Positions 51,417-61,124 of a DNA stretch of 64,000 nucleotides are shown here, in pieces (within the stretch, counting starts at the first letter, position 1; each line of letters begins with the position of its first letter). Under the pieces are notes generated by a model, which saw nothing but the letters and a program-made list of their open reading frames with translations, ran no database searches and had not been told where the DNA came from. Origin of the DNA: JAJRRH01 sp047638815 (lineage in GTDB: Bacteria; Bacteroidota; Bacteroidia; Flavobacteriales_D; JABDKJ01). Location of the stretch: contig JBLIMR010000006.1 in assembly GCA_047638815.1 (NCBI GenBank), positions 7,242 to 71,241 on the forward strand, given 5' to 3'. A program made the translations under genes and the position numbers.

Positions 51417-54392
51417 TTACTCCACAACTACTTTATAAACAGAGTTGCCATTTTCCGCAGATACATGCAGCATATATATGCCAGCGCTAGCATCCTTAAG
51501 GTCCAATCGCAAATTATTATCTCTAATCTTTGATTCATTATAAATAACCTTGCCCTGACTGTCCATCAAAATAACAGTTTCTACACTCTTTAACGATCCG
51601 AAATCAATGAAAAGAATGTCACTAGTTGGATTAGGCGATATGGAAATATTGTTGGTCGTAAAATCCTCAATACCCACTATATTGAAAGTGATACAATCAG
51701 ACATTCCAGCACATTCGTTTTCCGTTACTATTACCGCATATTCACCTGAATTATCTGGATTGTATGACTGATTTGTAGCACCATCAATACTGTTGTTTGT
51801 TTGACAATCAACCCATTGATATGAAACGCTAACATTGTCGTTATCTGCAATGAGTGTATTTACATCTACATCAACATCAACGGCTGTAGAAAATGTGACA
51901 ATTGAGGTCACTACACTATCACAACCTCCAACGCTAGTGAAAACATCTTCATAAGTTCCTGGAGCATCAATTACGTTCCCATTGATCTCAATGGTCTCCC
52001 CTTGACAAATTTCAAACTCTTGCTCAGGTCCATCTACATCTGGAATGTCAAAAGCTTGAGTTTGATCAAATCTATTAGAAGCACTTCCTTGATTCGCACT
52101 AGCACCCAATCCTCTATTTGCAAAAACTTGCCAAATTAGGCATTGATGTATGCCTCCATAATTCAACATATCTGCTTCCAAAATGGCATCTCTACCATCA
52201 ACAAAACCTGGGCCACATGGTTGAAGTTTAAGTCCATCAATGACCAATTGCATGGCAATATTATTACCTCCAGTGCCATTGTAAACATCAGAATCAAAAC
52301 CATATTGTTCTATCAGTGCCCAGTTAAGATCCCATAAAATTGTAGCCCATACAAAGCCAATGCCGTGTGGCTGTGAGATATTATCATTGTTTGTATCACC
52401 ATAAGTGAAATCATTTACTGCTGGATCTGTACTATACGGTGCTGGTCTGATGCCATTGCCATTTGTTGCTTGACCAATAGCATATGTTCCAACACCCCTA
52501 GGGTCACCTGGAAGATCACCATCAAGCATTGTTAGCATTATGCCAAACCAGTCGGACCATCCTTCACCCATCTGTTCGTCATTACTTAGGCAGTTTGAAT
52601 TGTTTGCTCCGCCAGTTAATCGTATTGATATGCCATGACCATATTCATGAGCGATTATTCCGTTATCAAAAGAACTGTCATTGGCTATCAATTCAGCTGA
52701 GTCATCAACTATGGTACCATTGACCAAGTCACCATTCGCCAGTGCATCAATAATGGCTTCGCCCTGACCAGAAGAAAGCATTAAGGAAGGGATAGTAACA
52801 CTGCTGCCAAGAGCGCCAGCACCCATTGCTACAGGACCTCCAGCCACATTATTCACAATGATGACAGCGACAGCGCCTTCATCTTCAGCAGCAAGAATCT
52901 TGAACCCAAATTCACACTCCCCTCTTCTTATAACAGCAATCTTTCCCTCGATATCATCTCCATTCAAAATGTCCTCGCAGGCATCATTAGGATCACCTCC
53001 AGTCTCATCCGTTACTAGTACTAGATCTGCTGTAAGAGGAATCGTAGGAATATCAGGACCGAAACCTGCCAAACTATTCGCATATTCTACATCCAAAGAT
53101 TCATCAGAAGGTGGTGCATTAACAATGAAGTTATTACTTTCACTTGAAGTCCACAGATACATTTGCATTCTGGGTCTGGTACCATCCGCTGGGGTTGAGA
53201 AGTTAGCGTTGTTTGTATCCCCTCCATCCTGAGCTTCAGCACGGACATAATCATTTTCGAAACCACCTGTTCCTGTGTAGTTCTCTTCTTGAAAATTTCC
53301 ACTTGCTTCGTCAAATCCATATTGGTACCATACATCATGCATGATATTATTCATGTAAAAAAGATTGGTAGTCGCAGCATCCAAATTAGCTTGTGCAGGT
53401 TGATCTCCGTCATATATAAAATTGAAATTTAATGCCGCTCCACCATCTGGGGATGCACCTGCATTATTGTTGTTGTTCAAGTCTTCATAGGCATGAACAT
53501 TATTTCCTCTTGTTATAGCGTATTCATCACCAGGGATACCATTATCATCATGCCATCCAAATGGAGAGGCCTCCAAATCTTCTGGATCTTGAACCGTGAT
53601 TCTAGGGCCATGTGTTGGGCTCTCAGTTGGAATAGCAAACACATTGTATGATCCTACAACTGGCAACGGAAGAGGTTCTAATACCAATGGGCTATTATTT
53701 TCAGAACGGGTATTAACGTTTGCATGGTTTTCATGCGAACAGCTTTCAAAATCGCATTTTGTCACCCAATTATTCTTGCTGATTATTTCTCCTGTTTCAG
53801 CATCTACTCTTACACTCCACCAGTTTTCAGCATCCAAAGTATTGATGCTCAAATCCCATGAAAGTCTAATTTCCTCATTATCGGTATATTGATAAACTAA
53901 CTTTACTGGAATATTTTCCAAAGAGATTCCTGTTTTATCAAATAGGAATTCGTGTGTACTTATTGGGTTTATAATTTTCAAGGGAGCGTTAACTTCTATA
54001 CCCAATTGCTCCGCTGCATGCTGGATGGCAAGTTGAGGGCTAAGAGTTGGTGATATTGCATTAGCCTTTTGCGAAATATTTTTTACCAAGCGATTACCCA
54101 TACTATATACTTTGGCATCTCGAATATTGAAATTGGCGGTTCCATTGACAATTTCCAATCCATTGTGCATTTGATTGATATACACATGTGTTACATTGGT
54201 ACTTTTGGAATGAAATTCTTTGGAGATAATCCAATCACTGAAATCTCCTTTTTCCAAATCAAATTCCTCTTGATTTTCAAAAAGGTAATTCTGAATTATA
54301 TCTGTAGACTCCTGAGCTACAATAATGCTTGAAAAGAAAGTAATTGCTAATATTATTATCCCCGTTAATCCGTAATTTGATCTGTAATTCAT
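51417..54392 (-). CDS. M36 fungalysin-like metalloprotease with PA domain and T9SS tail
   Basis: This is a 991-residue secreted protease. In order: signal peptide (about 1-27), FTP/PepSY-like propeptide (about 30-215), the N-terminal M36 half, an inserted PA domain (about 455-560, with CEDILNGDDIEGKIAVIRRGECEFGFK), the zinc motif H582-E583-Y-G-H586 in AHEYGHGIS, E610 in MGEGWSDWFG as third ligand, an SprB/Ig-like stretch with EICQGETIEING, and a C-terminal sorting domain (ISISPNPTSDILFIDF). It probably digests extracellular protein. Confidence 0.92.
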   Translation of the reverse strand: MNYRSNYGLTGIIILAITFFSSIIVAQESTDIIQNYLFENQEEFDLEKGDFSDWIISKEFHSKSTNVTHVYINQMHNGLEIVNGTANFNIRDAKVYSMGNRLVKNISQKANAISPTLSPQLAIQHAAEQLGIEVNAPLKIINPISTHEFLFDKTGISLENIPVKLVYQYTDNEEIRLSWDLSINTLDAENWWSVRVDAETGEIISKNNWVTKCDFESCSHENHANVNTRSENNSPLVLEPLPLPVVGSYNVFAIPTESPTHGPRITVQDPEDLEASPFGWHDDNGIPGDEYAITRGNNVHAYEDLNNNNNAGASPDGGAALNFNFIYDGDQPAQANLDAATTNLFYMNNIMHDVWYQYGFDEASGNFQEENYTGTGGFENDYVRAEAQDGGDTNNANFSTPADGTRPRMQMYLWTSSESNNFIVNAPPSDESLDVEYANSLAGFGPDIPTIPLTADLVLVTDETGGDPNDACEDILNGDDIEGKIAVIRRGECEFGFKILAAEDEGAVAVIIVNNVAGGPVAMGAGALGSSVTIPSLMLSSGQGEAIIDALANGDLVNGTIVDDSAELIANDSSFDNGIIAHEYGHGISIRLTGGANNSNCLSNDEQMGEGWSDWFGIMLTMLDGDLPGDPRGVGTYAIGQATNGNGIRPAPYSTDPAVNDFTYGDTNNDNISQPHGIGFVWATILWDLNWALIEQYGFDSDVYNGTGGNNIAMQLVIDGLKLQPCGPGFVDGRDAILEADMLNYGGIHQCLIWQVFANRGLGASANQGSASNRFDQTQAFDIPDVDGPEQEFEICQGETIEINGNVIDAPGTYEDVFTSVGGCDSVVTSIVTFSTAVDVDVDVNTLIADNDNVSVSYQWVDCQTNNSIDGATNQSYNPDNSGEYAVIVTENECAGMSDCITFNIVGIEDFTTNNISISPNPTSDILFIDFGSLKSVETVILMDSQGKVIYNESKIRDNNLRLDLKDASAGIYMLHVSAENGNSVYKVVVE

Positions 54393-54605
54393 TCCCCTAA
54401 TATTAAAATATATTTTTGTGAGCTAATTTAGGTGTAATAAACCAAGAAGCTTGTTGCAAAAACAAATTTAGTTGGAAAGCTAACTCAATAGGACATAATA
54501 CGCTCCCAAATTGCTATTTGTCAGGTCGTGGACATGGCACAGTTATAGCTTTGACGATAATTAAAGGCCTGATATATCACCCGACCAACACATTCTCTTT
54601 GATTC

Positions 54606-55487
54606 CTACTTACTCATATCATAGAAAATTCCTATTGAATAGCTAGGTCTTGCTGCTATTAGTTCACCATGAAATGCTGTGGCATTTCCGAATGAAAGCC
54701 CTAATCTTTTTGTTGCATATCCATTTATCTCTATCGCTGTGCTTCCATACTCCAGATTATTAGCATATATGTTTGCACTATTAATGGTTGTTGTTTCATC
54801 CCCATTATTAAATGAACTAACACCGTATACTCGTGCCACCAACCAAATTCTATTTTTAAGCAAGCCAAGTCCCAATTCGGTGCCATATCTCAATTCATCA
54901 GAGAAAGATTGCGTTCGATTGTTTATTCCTCCGTATCCTGATAGGTATGCACTAACATTATCATGCAATTGAAAACCATAACCTAGATCCAATTGTATCA
55001 TTTGATTGAATTCACCATCCCCGGTATTTAAGAAATTTCGACTGCCAGCGTCCGTGCTTCCTGTTGGCACCCCAATGTATAGTGACGCGGCAACAGGAAT
55101 TTTTGAACCTGCTTTTGTTATCCCATATTTAAGTCCCAAATCAATATCCCCAAGAGCGTTTAATTCATCACCCGGGATCACAATTTCCCCAGTATTGGAC
55201 GATACTTGATTGTTCGTATAATTCCGGCTAAAGATATTTCCATTAAAAATACCGGTTAATCGATCTGTCAATCCATATTCAGCATATAAACTGGTGTTAA
55301 AGACTCCAGTTGTTACGTTCTTATCGATGTTCCCCTCTGCATTAAAATGTTGATCAAAGACCACCCACCATTCGGACAACTTAAAGAAACCTATTCCTTT
55401 CTTTTGCGTCCAGGGTCCCCCTGCCATGAGTGTATTAGAGATTAACAAAACAATTAGTAAACCAAATAAACTTTTTTTCATTTTCAT
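54606..55487 (-). CDS. outer-membrane beta-barrel protein
   Basis: The 293-residue protein has a signal peptide (LLIVLLISNTLMAGG) and a full set of amphipathic strands: LYAEYGLTDRLTGIFNG, LGDIDLGLKYGIT, VAASLYIGVPTG, IQLDLGYGFQ, GTELGLGLL and a last strand ending YSIGIFYDMSK. It looks like the transporter/MetA-pathway-like barrels of Bacteroidota, but a named family is not assured. The thioredoxin-like VPG gene follows it upstream on the same strand, 17 bases away. Confidence 0.6.
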   Translation of the reverse strand: MKMKKSLFGLLIVLLISNTLMAGGPWTQKKGIGFFKLSEWWVVFDQHFNAEGNIDKNVTTGVFNTSLYAEYGLTDRLTGIFNGNIFSRNYTNNQVSSNTGEIVIPGDELNALGDIDLGLKYGITKAGSKIPVAASLYIGVPTGSTDAGSRNFLNTGDGEFNQMIQLDLGYGFQLHDNVSAYLSGYGGINNRTQSFSDELRYGTELGLGLLKNRIWLVARVYGVSSFNNGDETTTINSANIYANNLEYGSTAIEINGYATKRLGLSFGNATAFHGELIAARPSYSIGIFYDMSK

Positions 55488-55504
55488 CTTTTAACTAGGA
55501 ATTA

Positions 55505-56476
55505 TTAACCGGCAATTTCAAGCATCAAATACCATGCTTCCTTTAAATTGCACTTGTATAATTCTTTTCTGTGATTGCTTAGTTCTGGTAGTTTGTAGAA
55601 CCACTTTAATTGAGTTGGACTCAAATACTTTTTCGCGTCCTCCCCACTGCCTAAAGCACTATTTATTTTAGTCCTCTGTAGTTCGCTCAAAGGCAAATAT
55701 TTAAAGTTAGAATGCTGGAGTTGATACTTTGTGTCTTTCTCTGAAAATTGGAACTTTCCTTTTGTGTTTAATGGTGAACATTTGGCAGTTGCCGCATGTT
55801 CCGTCAGATCAGATTCCGAAAGTACATTAGGATCAAAAAGAACCTTCACTACTTCCTTTCCACCTTCAAAACCAGCCTCAGTTCCAACAACACCATCCAG
55901 TTTCCCTAGATGTTTTTCTCCGCTCCAAAAGCAGCACATGCTGTACGTTTTTTCTTCAATATTTTTGGATTCAGCAAGCAATTCTTGCTCCAAAATTTTC
56001 AAATATTCTGGCACTTCTTTTTTACTTGATTTCAAGGCGCTTATCATGGCCATTAACAGACCCAATGAAGAATAATTTCTATTGACTCGGTCAACAATAT
56101 CTATCCCATTAGCGTTCACTATTCGAACAACAGGATTGTTCCAAGTCGGCTCATTGTATTTTTCTAATATTTTTTTATCCTCACCTCCCTTGTTGTTGTG
56201 AATGGCTAGTGGAATAAATAAATTTTCAATTGCATCAACCATTAATGGATGACTGAGAACATCTTGACCGTAATTACGACAAGTAGAACATCCCGGCACT
56301 TCTTGAAATAATATGAGAACATCTTTATCTTTATTGGAAGATTCAACGATGGCCTCATCAAAATTTCTAAGCCAATCCACAGTGCCGAGTTCTACGGCAT
56401 GGGTTCCATTTTTTTGACTAAAAATGACAGCTGTAAATAAGAGATTAATAGTAATAATCATAAGAGCGTTTTTCAT
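55505..56476 (-). CDS. VPGCxxC thioredoxin-like protein with MsrA-like domain
   Basis: The 323-residue exported protein has a signal ending near VIFSQ. A thioredoxin-fold domain carries LILFQEVPGCSTCRNYGQDVLSHP with C63 and C66, and WNNPVVRIV. It resembles the VPGUxxT thioredoxin-like selenoprotein family, in Cys form (C63 is TGT). From about residue 178, CCFWSGEKHLGKLDGVVGTEAGFEGGKEVVKVLFDP parallels the start of MsrA, where GCFW holds the catalytic Cys; here it is C181-C182. The two domains may act as reductant and repair enzyme for oxidised surface proteins (inference). Confidence 0.7.
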   Translation of the reverse strand: MKNALMIITINLLFTAVIFSQKNGTHAVELGTVDWLRNFDEAIVESSNKDKDVLILFQEVPGCSTCRNYGQDVLSHPLMVDAIENLFIPLAIHNNKGGEDKKILEKYNEPTWNNPVVRIVNANGIDIVDRVNRNYSSLGLLMAMISALKSSKKEVPEYLKILEQELLAESKNIEEKTYSMCCFWSGEKHLGKLDGVVGTEAGFEGGKEVVKVLFDPNVLSESDLTEHAATAKCSPLNTKGKFQFSEKDTKYQLQHSNFKYLPLSELQRTKINSALGSGEDAKKYLSPTQLKWFYKLPELSNHRKELYKCNLKEAWYLMLEIAG

Positions 56477-56482
56477 ATTACA

Positions 56483-56860
56483 TCAAGTTATTTTAAGATC
56501 CGACACGATAATATTATATCCATCGGGATCCTTAATTAACATTCCTTTGGTTTTCCAATATGGGTTCTTTGGCTCTAGTTTGCTAACAGCGTATGTTTCT
56601 ATATTCTCAATAACGGCATTAAAAGTTAAAATATTTTCCGGATAAAAAACCAAAATATCATCCTCATCAAAACTAGGATGGGCAACATCTTTTGATTGGG
56701 TAAATTCCAAATGCCAGCCCAACTCTTTTAAGCCCAAGAAAACACCATCATATCCACTGTGATTCGTAAATTGACCAAGTAACTCAAAACCCAATATTTT
56801 TTGATAAAAATCCTTTATTGCATTCAGGTTGTTGGTATGTCTAGCTACTCGAAATATCAT
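56483..56860 (-). CDS. VOC-superfamily protein
   Basis: The 125-residue protein has two beta-alpha-beta-beta-beta units: RVARHTNNLNAIKDFYQKILGFEL and, in the second, VFYPENILTFNAVI ... LIKDPDGYNIIVSDL. LIKDPDGY-I-V carries the usual metal-ligand Glu position as Asn/Ile, so the metal site may be incomplete. The family includes glyoxalases and dioxygenases; no substrate can be named. It overlaps the GNAT gene by four bases. Confidence 0.75.
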   Translation of the reverse strand: MIFRVARHTNNLNAIKDFYQKILGFELLGQFTNHSGYDGVFLGLKELGWHLEFTQSKDVAHPSFDEDDILVFYPENILTFNAVIENIETYAVSKLEPKNPYWKTKGMLIKDPDGYNIIVSDLKIT

Positions 56861-57456
56861 TGCAATTTCGCCCCTATTTTATTGATCAAATTTTGCTTTG
56901 CAGAATCGTGCCACTCACTCTCCAATATGCTTAATACAATACTGTCTCTTCTGCCGGTAGAACTTGCACAATTGTTTCTTAATACACCCTCAAATTGGCA
57001 TCCAATACTCTTCATTGCTGCTATGCTTCTCTCGTTGTTGTTATCTGCTCTAAATTCAACCCTAGCTAAATTAAGCGTCTCAAAAGCAAACTGTAACAGT
57101 AGAAATTTACAGTTCTTATTTAGACCTGTACCTTGGAATTTTTCACCGTACCAAGTGAAGCCAAGTTGCACGGTGTTGTGTCTTTCTTGATAGTCATAGA
57201 ATCGTGTAGATCCAGCATAGGCCTTCATCTTTTTATCATAAACTAAGAATGGGTATGCTGATTTAGACTTTCTAGTATCAAGAGCATATTGAATGTACTT
57301 ATTGTAATTTTCTGTCCCGTTTGCTGGCAACAATGAGTAATCCCAAAGATTAGGCTCTTCTAGAGCAAAATGTGCTAACTCTTTTTCATTAACCTCATCT
57401 AATGGGCTCAAGAGCACTCGATCATTCTCTAAAATATATTCTTTATCAAAAACCAT
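56857..57456 (-). CDS. GNAT N-acetyltransferase (RimL-like)
   Basis: The 199-residue protein is of the acetyltransf_3 type: RVLLSPLDEVNEKELAHFA at the start, YAGSTRFYDYQERHNTVQLGFTWYGEKFQGTGLNKNCKFLLL with the acetyl-CoA loop FQGTGLN, and RVEFRADNNNERSIAAMKSIGCQFEGVLRN. Substrates are unknown; RimL-type enzymes modify ribosomal protein or small amines. Co-translated with the VOC protein. Confidence 0.85.
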   Translation of the reverse strand: MVFDKEYILENDRVLLSPLDEVNEKELAHFALEEPNLWDYSLLPANGTENYNKYIQYALDTRKSKSAYPFLVYDKKMKAYAGSTRFYDYQERHNTVQLGFTWYGEKFQGTGLNKNCKFLLLQFAFETLNLARVEFRADNNNERSIAAMKSIGCQFEGVLRNNCASSTGRRDSIVLSILESEWHDSAKQNLINKIGAKLQ

Positions 57457-57591
57457 ATTAAATTATTTCCCAATTGCTTTAGCGTCTAAAAATAAATAAA
57501 ACTTATTGTAAAAAATGTGTACTGGGAGACAAAATTATCGATGGGAATTTAATATAAGTCTCAGTAAATAATGTGCCTAATACAACTAATC

Positions 57592-58128
57592 CTAGATCCA
57601 CTCTTTAACATATAGCACACAAGACTTAATCCTGCTATTTTCTAATAACAATGAATGATCAAACGTACTATGATAGGTCATCCCTATCTTCTTCATTATT
57701 GCTATAGATGCTAAATTTATTTCGGATGCCACAGCATAAATTTTATGAAGATTTTTTATCTCAAATGCAAAGTCCAAACATCTTTTGGCTCCTTCCGTTG
57801 CAAGGCCTTTACCCCATTCACTTTTTTTTAACCGCCAACCAATATCAACGCATGGAGTAAAGTGACTGTCATAAGTTTGTTCGCACAACCCAATAAATCC
57901 AATAAGCTTCTTCTCATCAAGTCTCTCAACTGCAAAATAACAGAAGCCCGTTTTGCTATGCTGTTCTTGCATTCTTATTATAAATTTTTCAGTTAATTCC
58001 CGGTTGCTTATAGATGGGAAATACTTCATCACGTCATGATCAGTAGTTATCTCAGTGTATGCGTCCAAGTCGCTCAACGTCCAATTTCTAAACCCTAATC
58101 TTTCTGAAGTAAATAAATAACCGCTCAT
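57592..58128 (-). CDS. GNAT N-acetyltransferase (RimJ/RimL-like)
   Basis: The 178-residue protein has LFTSERLGFRNWTLSDLDAY at the N-terminus, IGFIGLCEQ, VDIGWRLKKSEWGKGLATEGAKRCLDFAF with the acetyl-CoA loop EWGKGLATE, and NLASIAIMKKIGMTY. It is the third GNAT protein in the window and a second in this stretch, but not close to the first in sequence. Target unknown. Confidence 0.86.
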   Translation of the reverse strand: MSGYLFTSERLGFRNWTLSDLDAYTEITTDHDVMKYFPSISNRELTEKFIIRMQEQHSKTGFCYFAVERLDEKKLIGFIGLCEQTYDSHFTPCVDIGWRLKKSEWGKGLATEGAKRCLDFAFEIKNLHKIYAVASEINLASIAIMKKIGMTYHSTFDHSLLLENSRIKSCVLYVKEWI

Positions 58129-58246
58129 GTTTATTATATCTGTGCAAGTTTAATTTTTTCAAAATTACCATATACTTCAATGTGAATTGAAACGAATACA
58201 CATTTTTAAACTCATAAATATTTATCATTTAGCCCAATTTTCGCAG

Positions 58247-58254
58247 TACATTCG
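58247..58254 (+). promoter_or_regulatory. -7-like box (TACATTCG) of the helicase gene
   Basis: One base off the TAnnTTTG consensus, 58 bases before the helicase ATG. No clear -33 element. Confidence 0.35.
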
Positions 58255-58312
58255 CGCCTTATCGTAAATGACCGTTGCCAAGTGATTGTCATTTTTTTAA
58301 TTTTATTGAAAT

Positions 58313-59596
58313 ATGACATTCAAAGAACTGGGCTTGATCGATCCTTTATTAAAAGCTGTTGCTAAAAAAGGATATAGCGAACCATCGCCTATTCAGGAAA
58401 AGGCAATTCCAAGGGTGCTTGAGGGCAAAGATGTTCTGGCATCTGCTCAAACAGGTACAGGTAAAACGGCTGGATTTACACTACCTATTTTACAGCTCTT
58501 ATCTGCCAAGAAACTGAGTAAAAGACCTGTTAGATGTTTGATTTTGACTCCAACAAGAGAATTGGCAGCTCAAGTTTATGAGAATATAAGAGAATATAGC
58601 GAATTTCTTGACTTGCGCTCTACTGTGATTTTTGGGGGTGTCAATGCCAATCCTCAAAAACGAAATCTCAGAAATGGTGTCGACATTCTTGTCGCAACAC
58701 CCGGTAGACTTTTGGATCTGCACGATCAGAAAATATTCTCCCTATCCCAAGTTGAAATATTCGTATTGGATGAAGCGGATAGAATGCTAGATATGGGTTT
58801 TGTGAGGGACATCAATAAAGTCATGGCACTTATGCCAAAAAAACGCCAGAATTTGCTTTTCTCTGCTACTTTTTCGAAGGACATTAGAAAACTCGCGAAA
58901 GAAATTCTATTTCAGCCGGTGTCTGTTGAAGCTACTCCTGAAAAATTAACTGCGGAAATGGTAAAGCAGAGAGGATATCGGGTTGATAAGGGCCTTAAAA
59001 CAACGCTGATCATTAAGTTAATCTCTGATGGAAATTGGAATCAAGTTTTAGTTTTCACTCGTACCAAGCATGGTGCAAATAAATTGACGAAAAAAATGGA
59101 CGCTGCAAAAATATCTGCTGCAGCCATCCATGGGAATAAAAGTCAAGGGGCCAGGACTAAGGCATTAGCGGCCTTCAAGAAAGGAGATATACGCGTGCTT
59201 GTCGCTACCGACATTGCTGCACGTGGATTGGACATCCCACTTCTTCCGCATGTGATAAATTTCGAATTGCCTAATATTCCAGAAGATTATGTCCATAGAA
59301 TTGGCAGGACAGGTAGAGCCGGTGCTAGTGGTGAGGCCTTATCCTTAATTAGTCTAGATGAAATGGAGTATGTTCACAGTATTGAAAAACTGTTAGGTCA
59401 GAAATTAGATACTGAGATTGTTGAAGGATTCGAGCCAACGGAAACATTAGAAAATTTACCTCCAAAGAAAAAACAATCTTCAAACAATAGATCTCGAAAC
59501 AACAATAACAACCGGAATAATAAAAAGTCTCCTAGAAGAAATAGTTCCGGAGGCGGAAATAATTCTGGAGGTGGAAATAATAGAAGAAGAAACTAA
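58313..59596 (+). CDS. DEAD-box RNA helicase (RhlE type)
   Basis: The 427-residue ATP-dependent RNA helicase has, in order, the Q motif (PSPIQEKAIP), AQTGTGKTAG, PTRELAAQV, TPGRLLDL, DEADRMLDMGF, SATF, the second RecA domain with VFTRTKHGA, DIAARGLDIP and HRIGRTGRAG. The final 45 residues are rich in Asn, Arg and Gly (NNRSRNNNNNR, SGGGNN), a usual disordered RNA-binding tail in RhlE-like proteins. The gene ends in a four-base convergent overlap with the next gene. Confidence 0.95.
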   Translation: MTFKELGLIDPLLKAVAKKGYSEPSPIQEKAIPRVLEGKDVLASAQTGTGKTAGFTLPILQLLSAKKLSKRPVRCLILTPTRELAAQVYENIREYSEFLDLRSTVIFGGVNANPQKRNLRNGVDILVATPGRLLDLHDQKIFSLSQVEIFVLDEADRMLDMGFVRDINKVMALMPKKRQNLLFSATFSKDIRKLAKEILFQPVSVEATPEKLTAEMVKQRGYRVDKGLKTTLIIKLISDGNWNQVLVFTRTKHGANKLTKKMDAAKISAAAIHGNKSQGARTKALAAFKKGDIRVLVATDIAARGLDIPLLPHVINFELPNIPEDYVHRIGRTGRAGASGEALSLISLDEMEYVHSIEKLLGQKLDTEIVEGFEPTETLENLPPKKKQSSNNRSRNNNNNRNNKKSPRRNSSGGGNNSGGGNNRRRN

Positions 59597-60978
59597 AGAA
59601 TACTTATAGTTTCCGTTGTCACCTCACCCTTGTAGATAATTTCTAGGATATAAGTTCCTGTAGAGATATGACTCACATCGATGTTGAAATTTGATTTATT
59701 CGGTATGACCGTCATCAAATTATTACCTGATAAAGTTCGAAGATTTATTTTGGAAACATCAATGTAATTTTCATTAAACACGAGTTTAATCTCGAGATCT
59801 GTTGGATTGGGGTAAACTACAAAATCAATGATTTTTCTCTCTTGAATATTTGTAGGATCTTCAACAAGAAACTGATCTATATATGATTCTATTTCATTTT
59901 GGATCGCATTGTAAGAACCTTCTCCATTGGTTAATATTATCAGGCCAGTGCTATCCGATGGATAATAATTGAGCTGGGTACGGACGCCATTCATATATCC
60001 CCCATGGCTCCAATAGTTTCCTTGTGGATCTCCCCACCAGGTATCGGTTCCCCACCATGCTAATCCATTAGTCAATGACTCAGGAACAATTGCCTGAAAG
60101 ATCTCTTGGCTAAATAACGGTTCATTATTAAAAAGCCCACCTTGGGTATAACAAATAAGAAAATTTGATAACTCCAAAACATTAGCCTTTAACATGGCTG
60201 CCGGATATTCAGGTACAGAATAATAACCATATGGAATCAAATTGGAATTGTATGGCATCGCAAGATCAGTTTCATCAATTTCTGAATAAAACCATCCTGC
60301 AGATTCCATTTCTAAAGGGGCAAGAATAGTATTGTTCACATATTCATTGAACGGCATTTCACTAACTGATTCCACAATGAAGCCCAAAAGAGTAAAACCA
60401 GCATTGCTATACCAATATGAGGAACTCCCAGGACCATTTGATCCCCAGTTGCCAGAATTATATAAGGCCCCACCTTCAATAAAATATGCCTCGCAGAAAT
60501 TACCTAGTGAATATACAGGATCTCCAATTTCGATCCATAATTGCAGATCAGATTCTGAGTCAGATAGACTAGACTTATGAGTCAGTAATTGTCTAGTTGT
60601 GATTGGAGCATTTGGGAAATTAGGGTTGGAAATTTGAAAAGGCAAGTAGTCGTTAATGTCAGCATCAAGATCCAACAATCCATCTTCCATAAGCATTGCA
60701 CAAGCAGTTGCCGCGAATAGTTTTGAAATGCTGGCCAAGGTAAATTCAGTTTCTAAAGTTACTGGTGAATTTGTTTCAATATTTGCCAATCCCATTGCTG
60801 TTGACCAAACAACTTGTCCATCCTTGATGATACTGGCAGCCAATCCTGGAATATTATTTATTTCCATTTGATTGGAAATGAAATTTTCTAAATCTTCGGC
60901 AAGCTCATCGTTACCAGTTTGCCCGGAAATTTCACATCCTATGCATGAGTAGAAGAATAAAATGAAAATATATTTCAT
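59593..60978 (-). CDS. secreted beta-lactamase-fold serine hydrolase with T9SS tail
   Basis: The 461-residue protein begins with a short signal (IFILFFYSCIGCEISGQ, which could also be read as a lipoprotein Cys). The S-x-x-K motif is in LASISKLFAATACAM, Y-x-N in YWYSNAGFTLLG, and the H-G-G region in WSHGGYMNGVRTQLNYYP. It ends with a sorting domain (VVYPNPTDLEIKLVF). It could be an esterase or D-peptidase rather than a true beta-lactamase. T9SS tail implies surface display or release. Confidence 0.85.
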   Translation of the reverse strand: MKYIFILFFYSCIGCEISGQTGNDELAEDLENFISNQMEINNIPGLAASIIKDGQVVWSTAMGLANIETNSPVTLETEFTLASISKLFAATACAMLMEDGLLDLDADINDYLPFQISNPNFPNAPITTRQLLTHKSSLSDSESDLQLWIEIGDPVYSLGNFCEAYFIEGGALYNSGNWGSNGPGSSSYWYSNAGFTLLGFIVESVSEMPFNEYVNNTILAPLEMESAGWFYSEIDETDLAMPYNSNLIPYGYYSVPEYPAAMLKANVLELSNFLICYTQGGLFNNEPLFSQEIFQAIVPESLTNGLAWWGTDTWWGDPQGNYWSHGGYMNGVRTQLNYYPSDSTGLIILTNGEGSYNAIQNEIESYIDQFLVEDPTNIQERKIIDFVVYPNPTDLEIKLVFNENYIDVSKINLRTLSGNNLMTVIPNKSNFNIDVSHISTGTYILEIIYKGEVTTETISIL

Positions 60979-61064
60979 ATTGATTGTGCTAAGGGGTTCT
61001 TATTCATCAAAGATGCTAAAATTAAATTTGTGTTTTTCTTGTGAATTCTAACCTTACATGATAA

Positions 61065-61102
61065 AAAAGGACCGACACTTCGATGAAATGTCGGTCCTTT
61101 TT
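61065..61102. terminator. bidirectional terminator after the cupredoxin gene
   Basis: AAAAGGACCGACA (61065-61077) and TGTCGGTCCTTTT (61089-61101) form 13 pairs with A and T tails on both sides, 24 bases after the cupredoxin stop. Confidence 0.9.
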
Positions 61103-61124
61103 AAATTTGAATTTAATGATTGAT

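Noticed and set aside
55505..56476. Selenocysteine at the VPG motif
   Set aside because: The codon at C63 is TGT, not TGA, so the protein is the Cys form.
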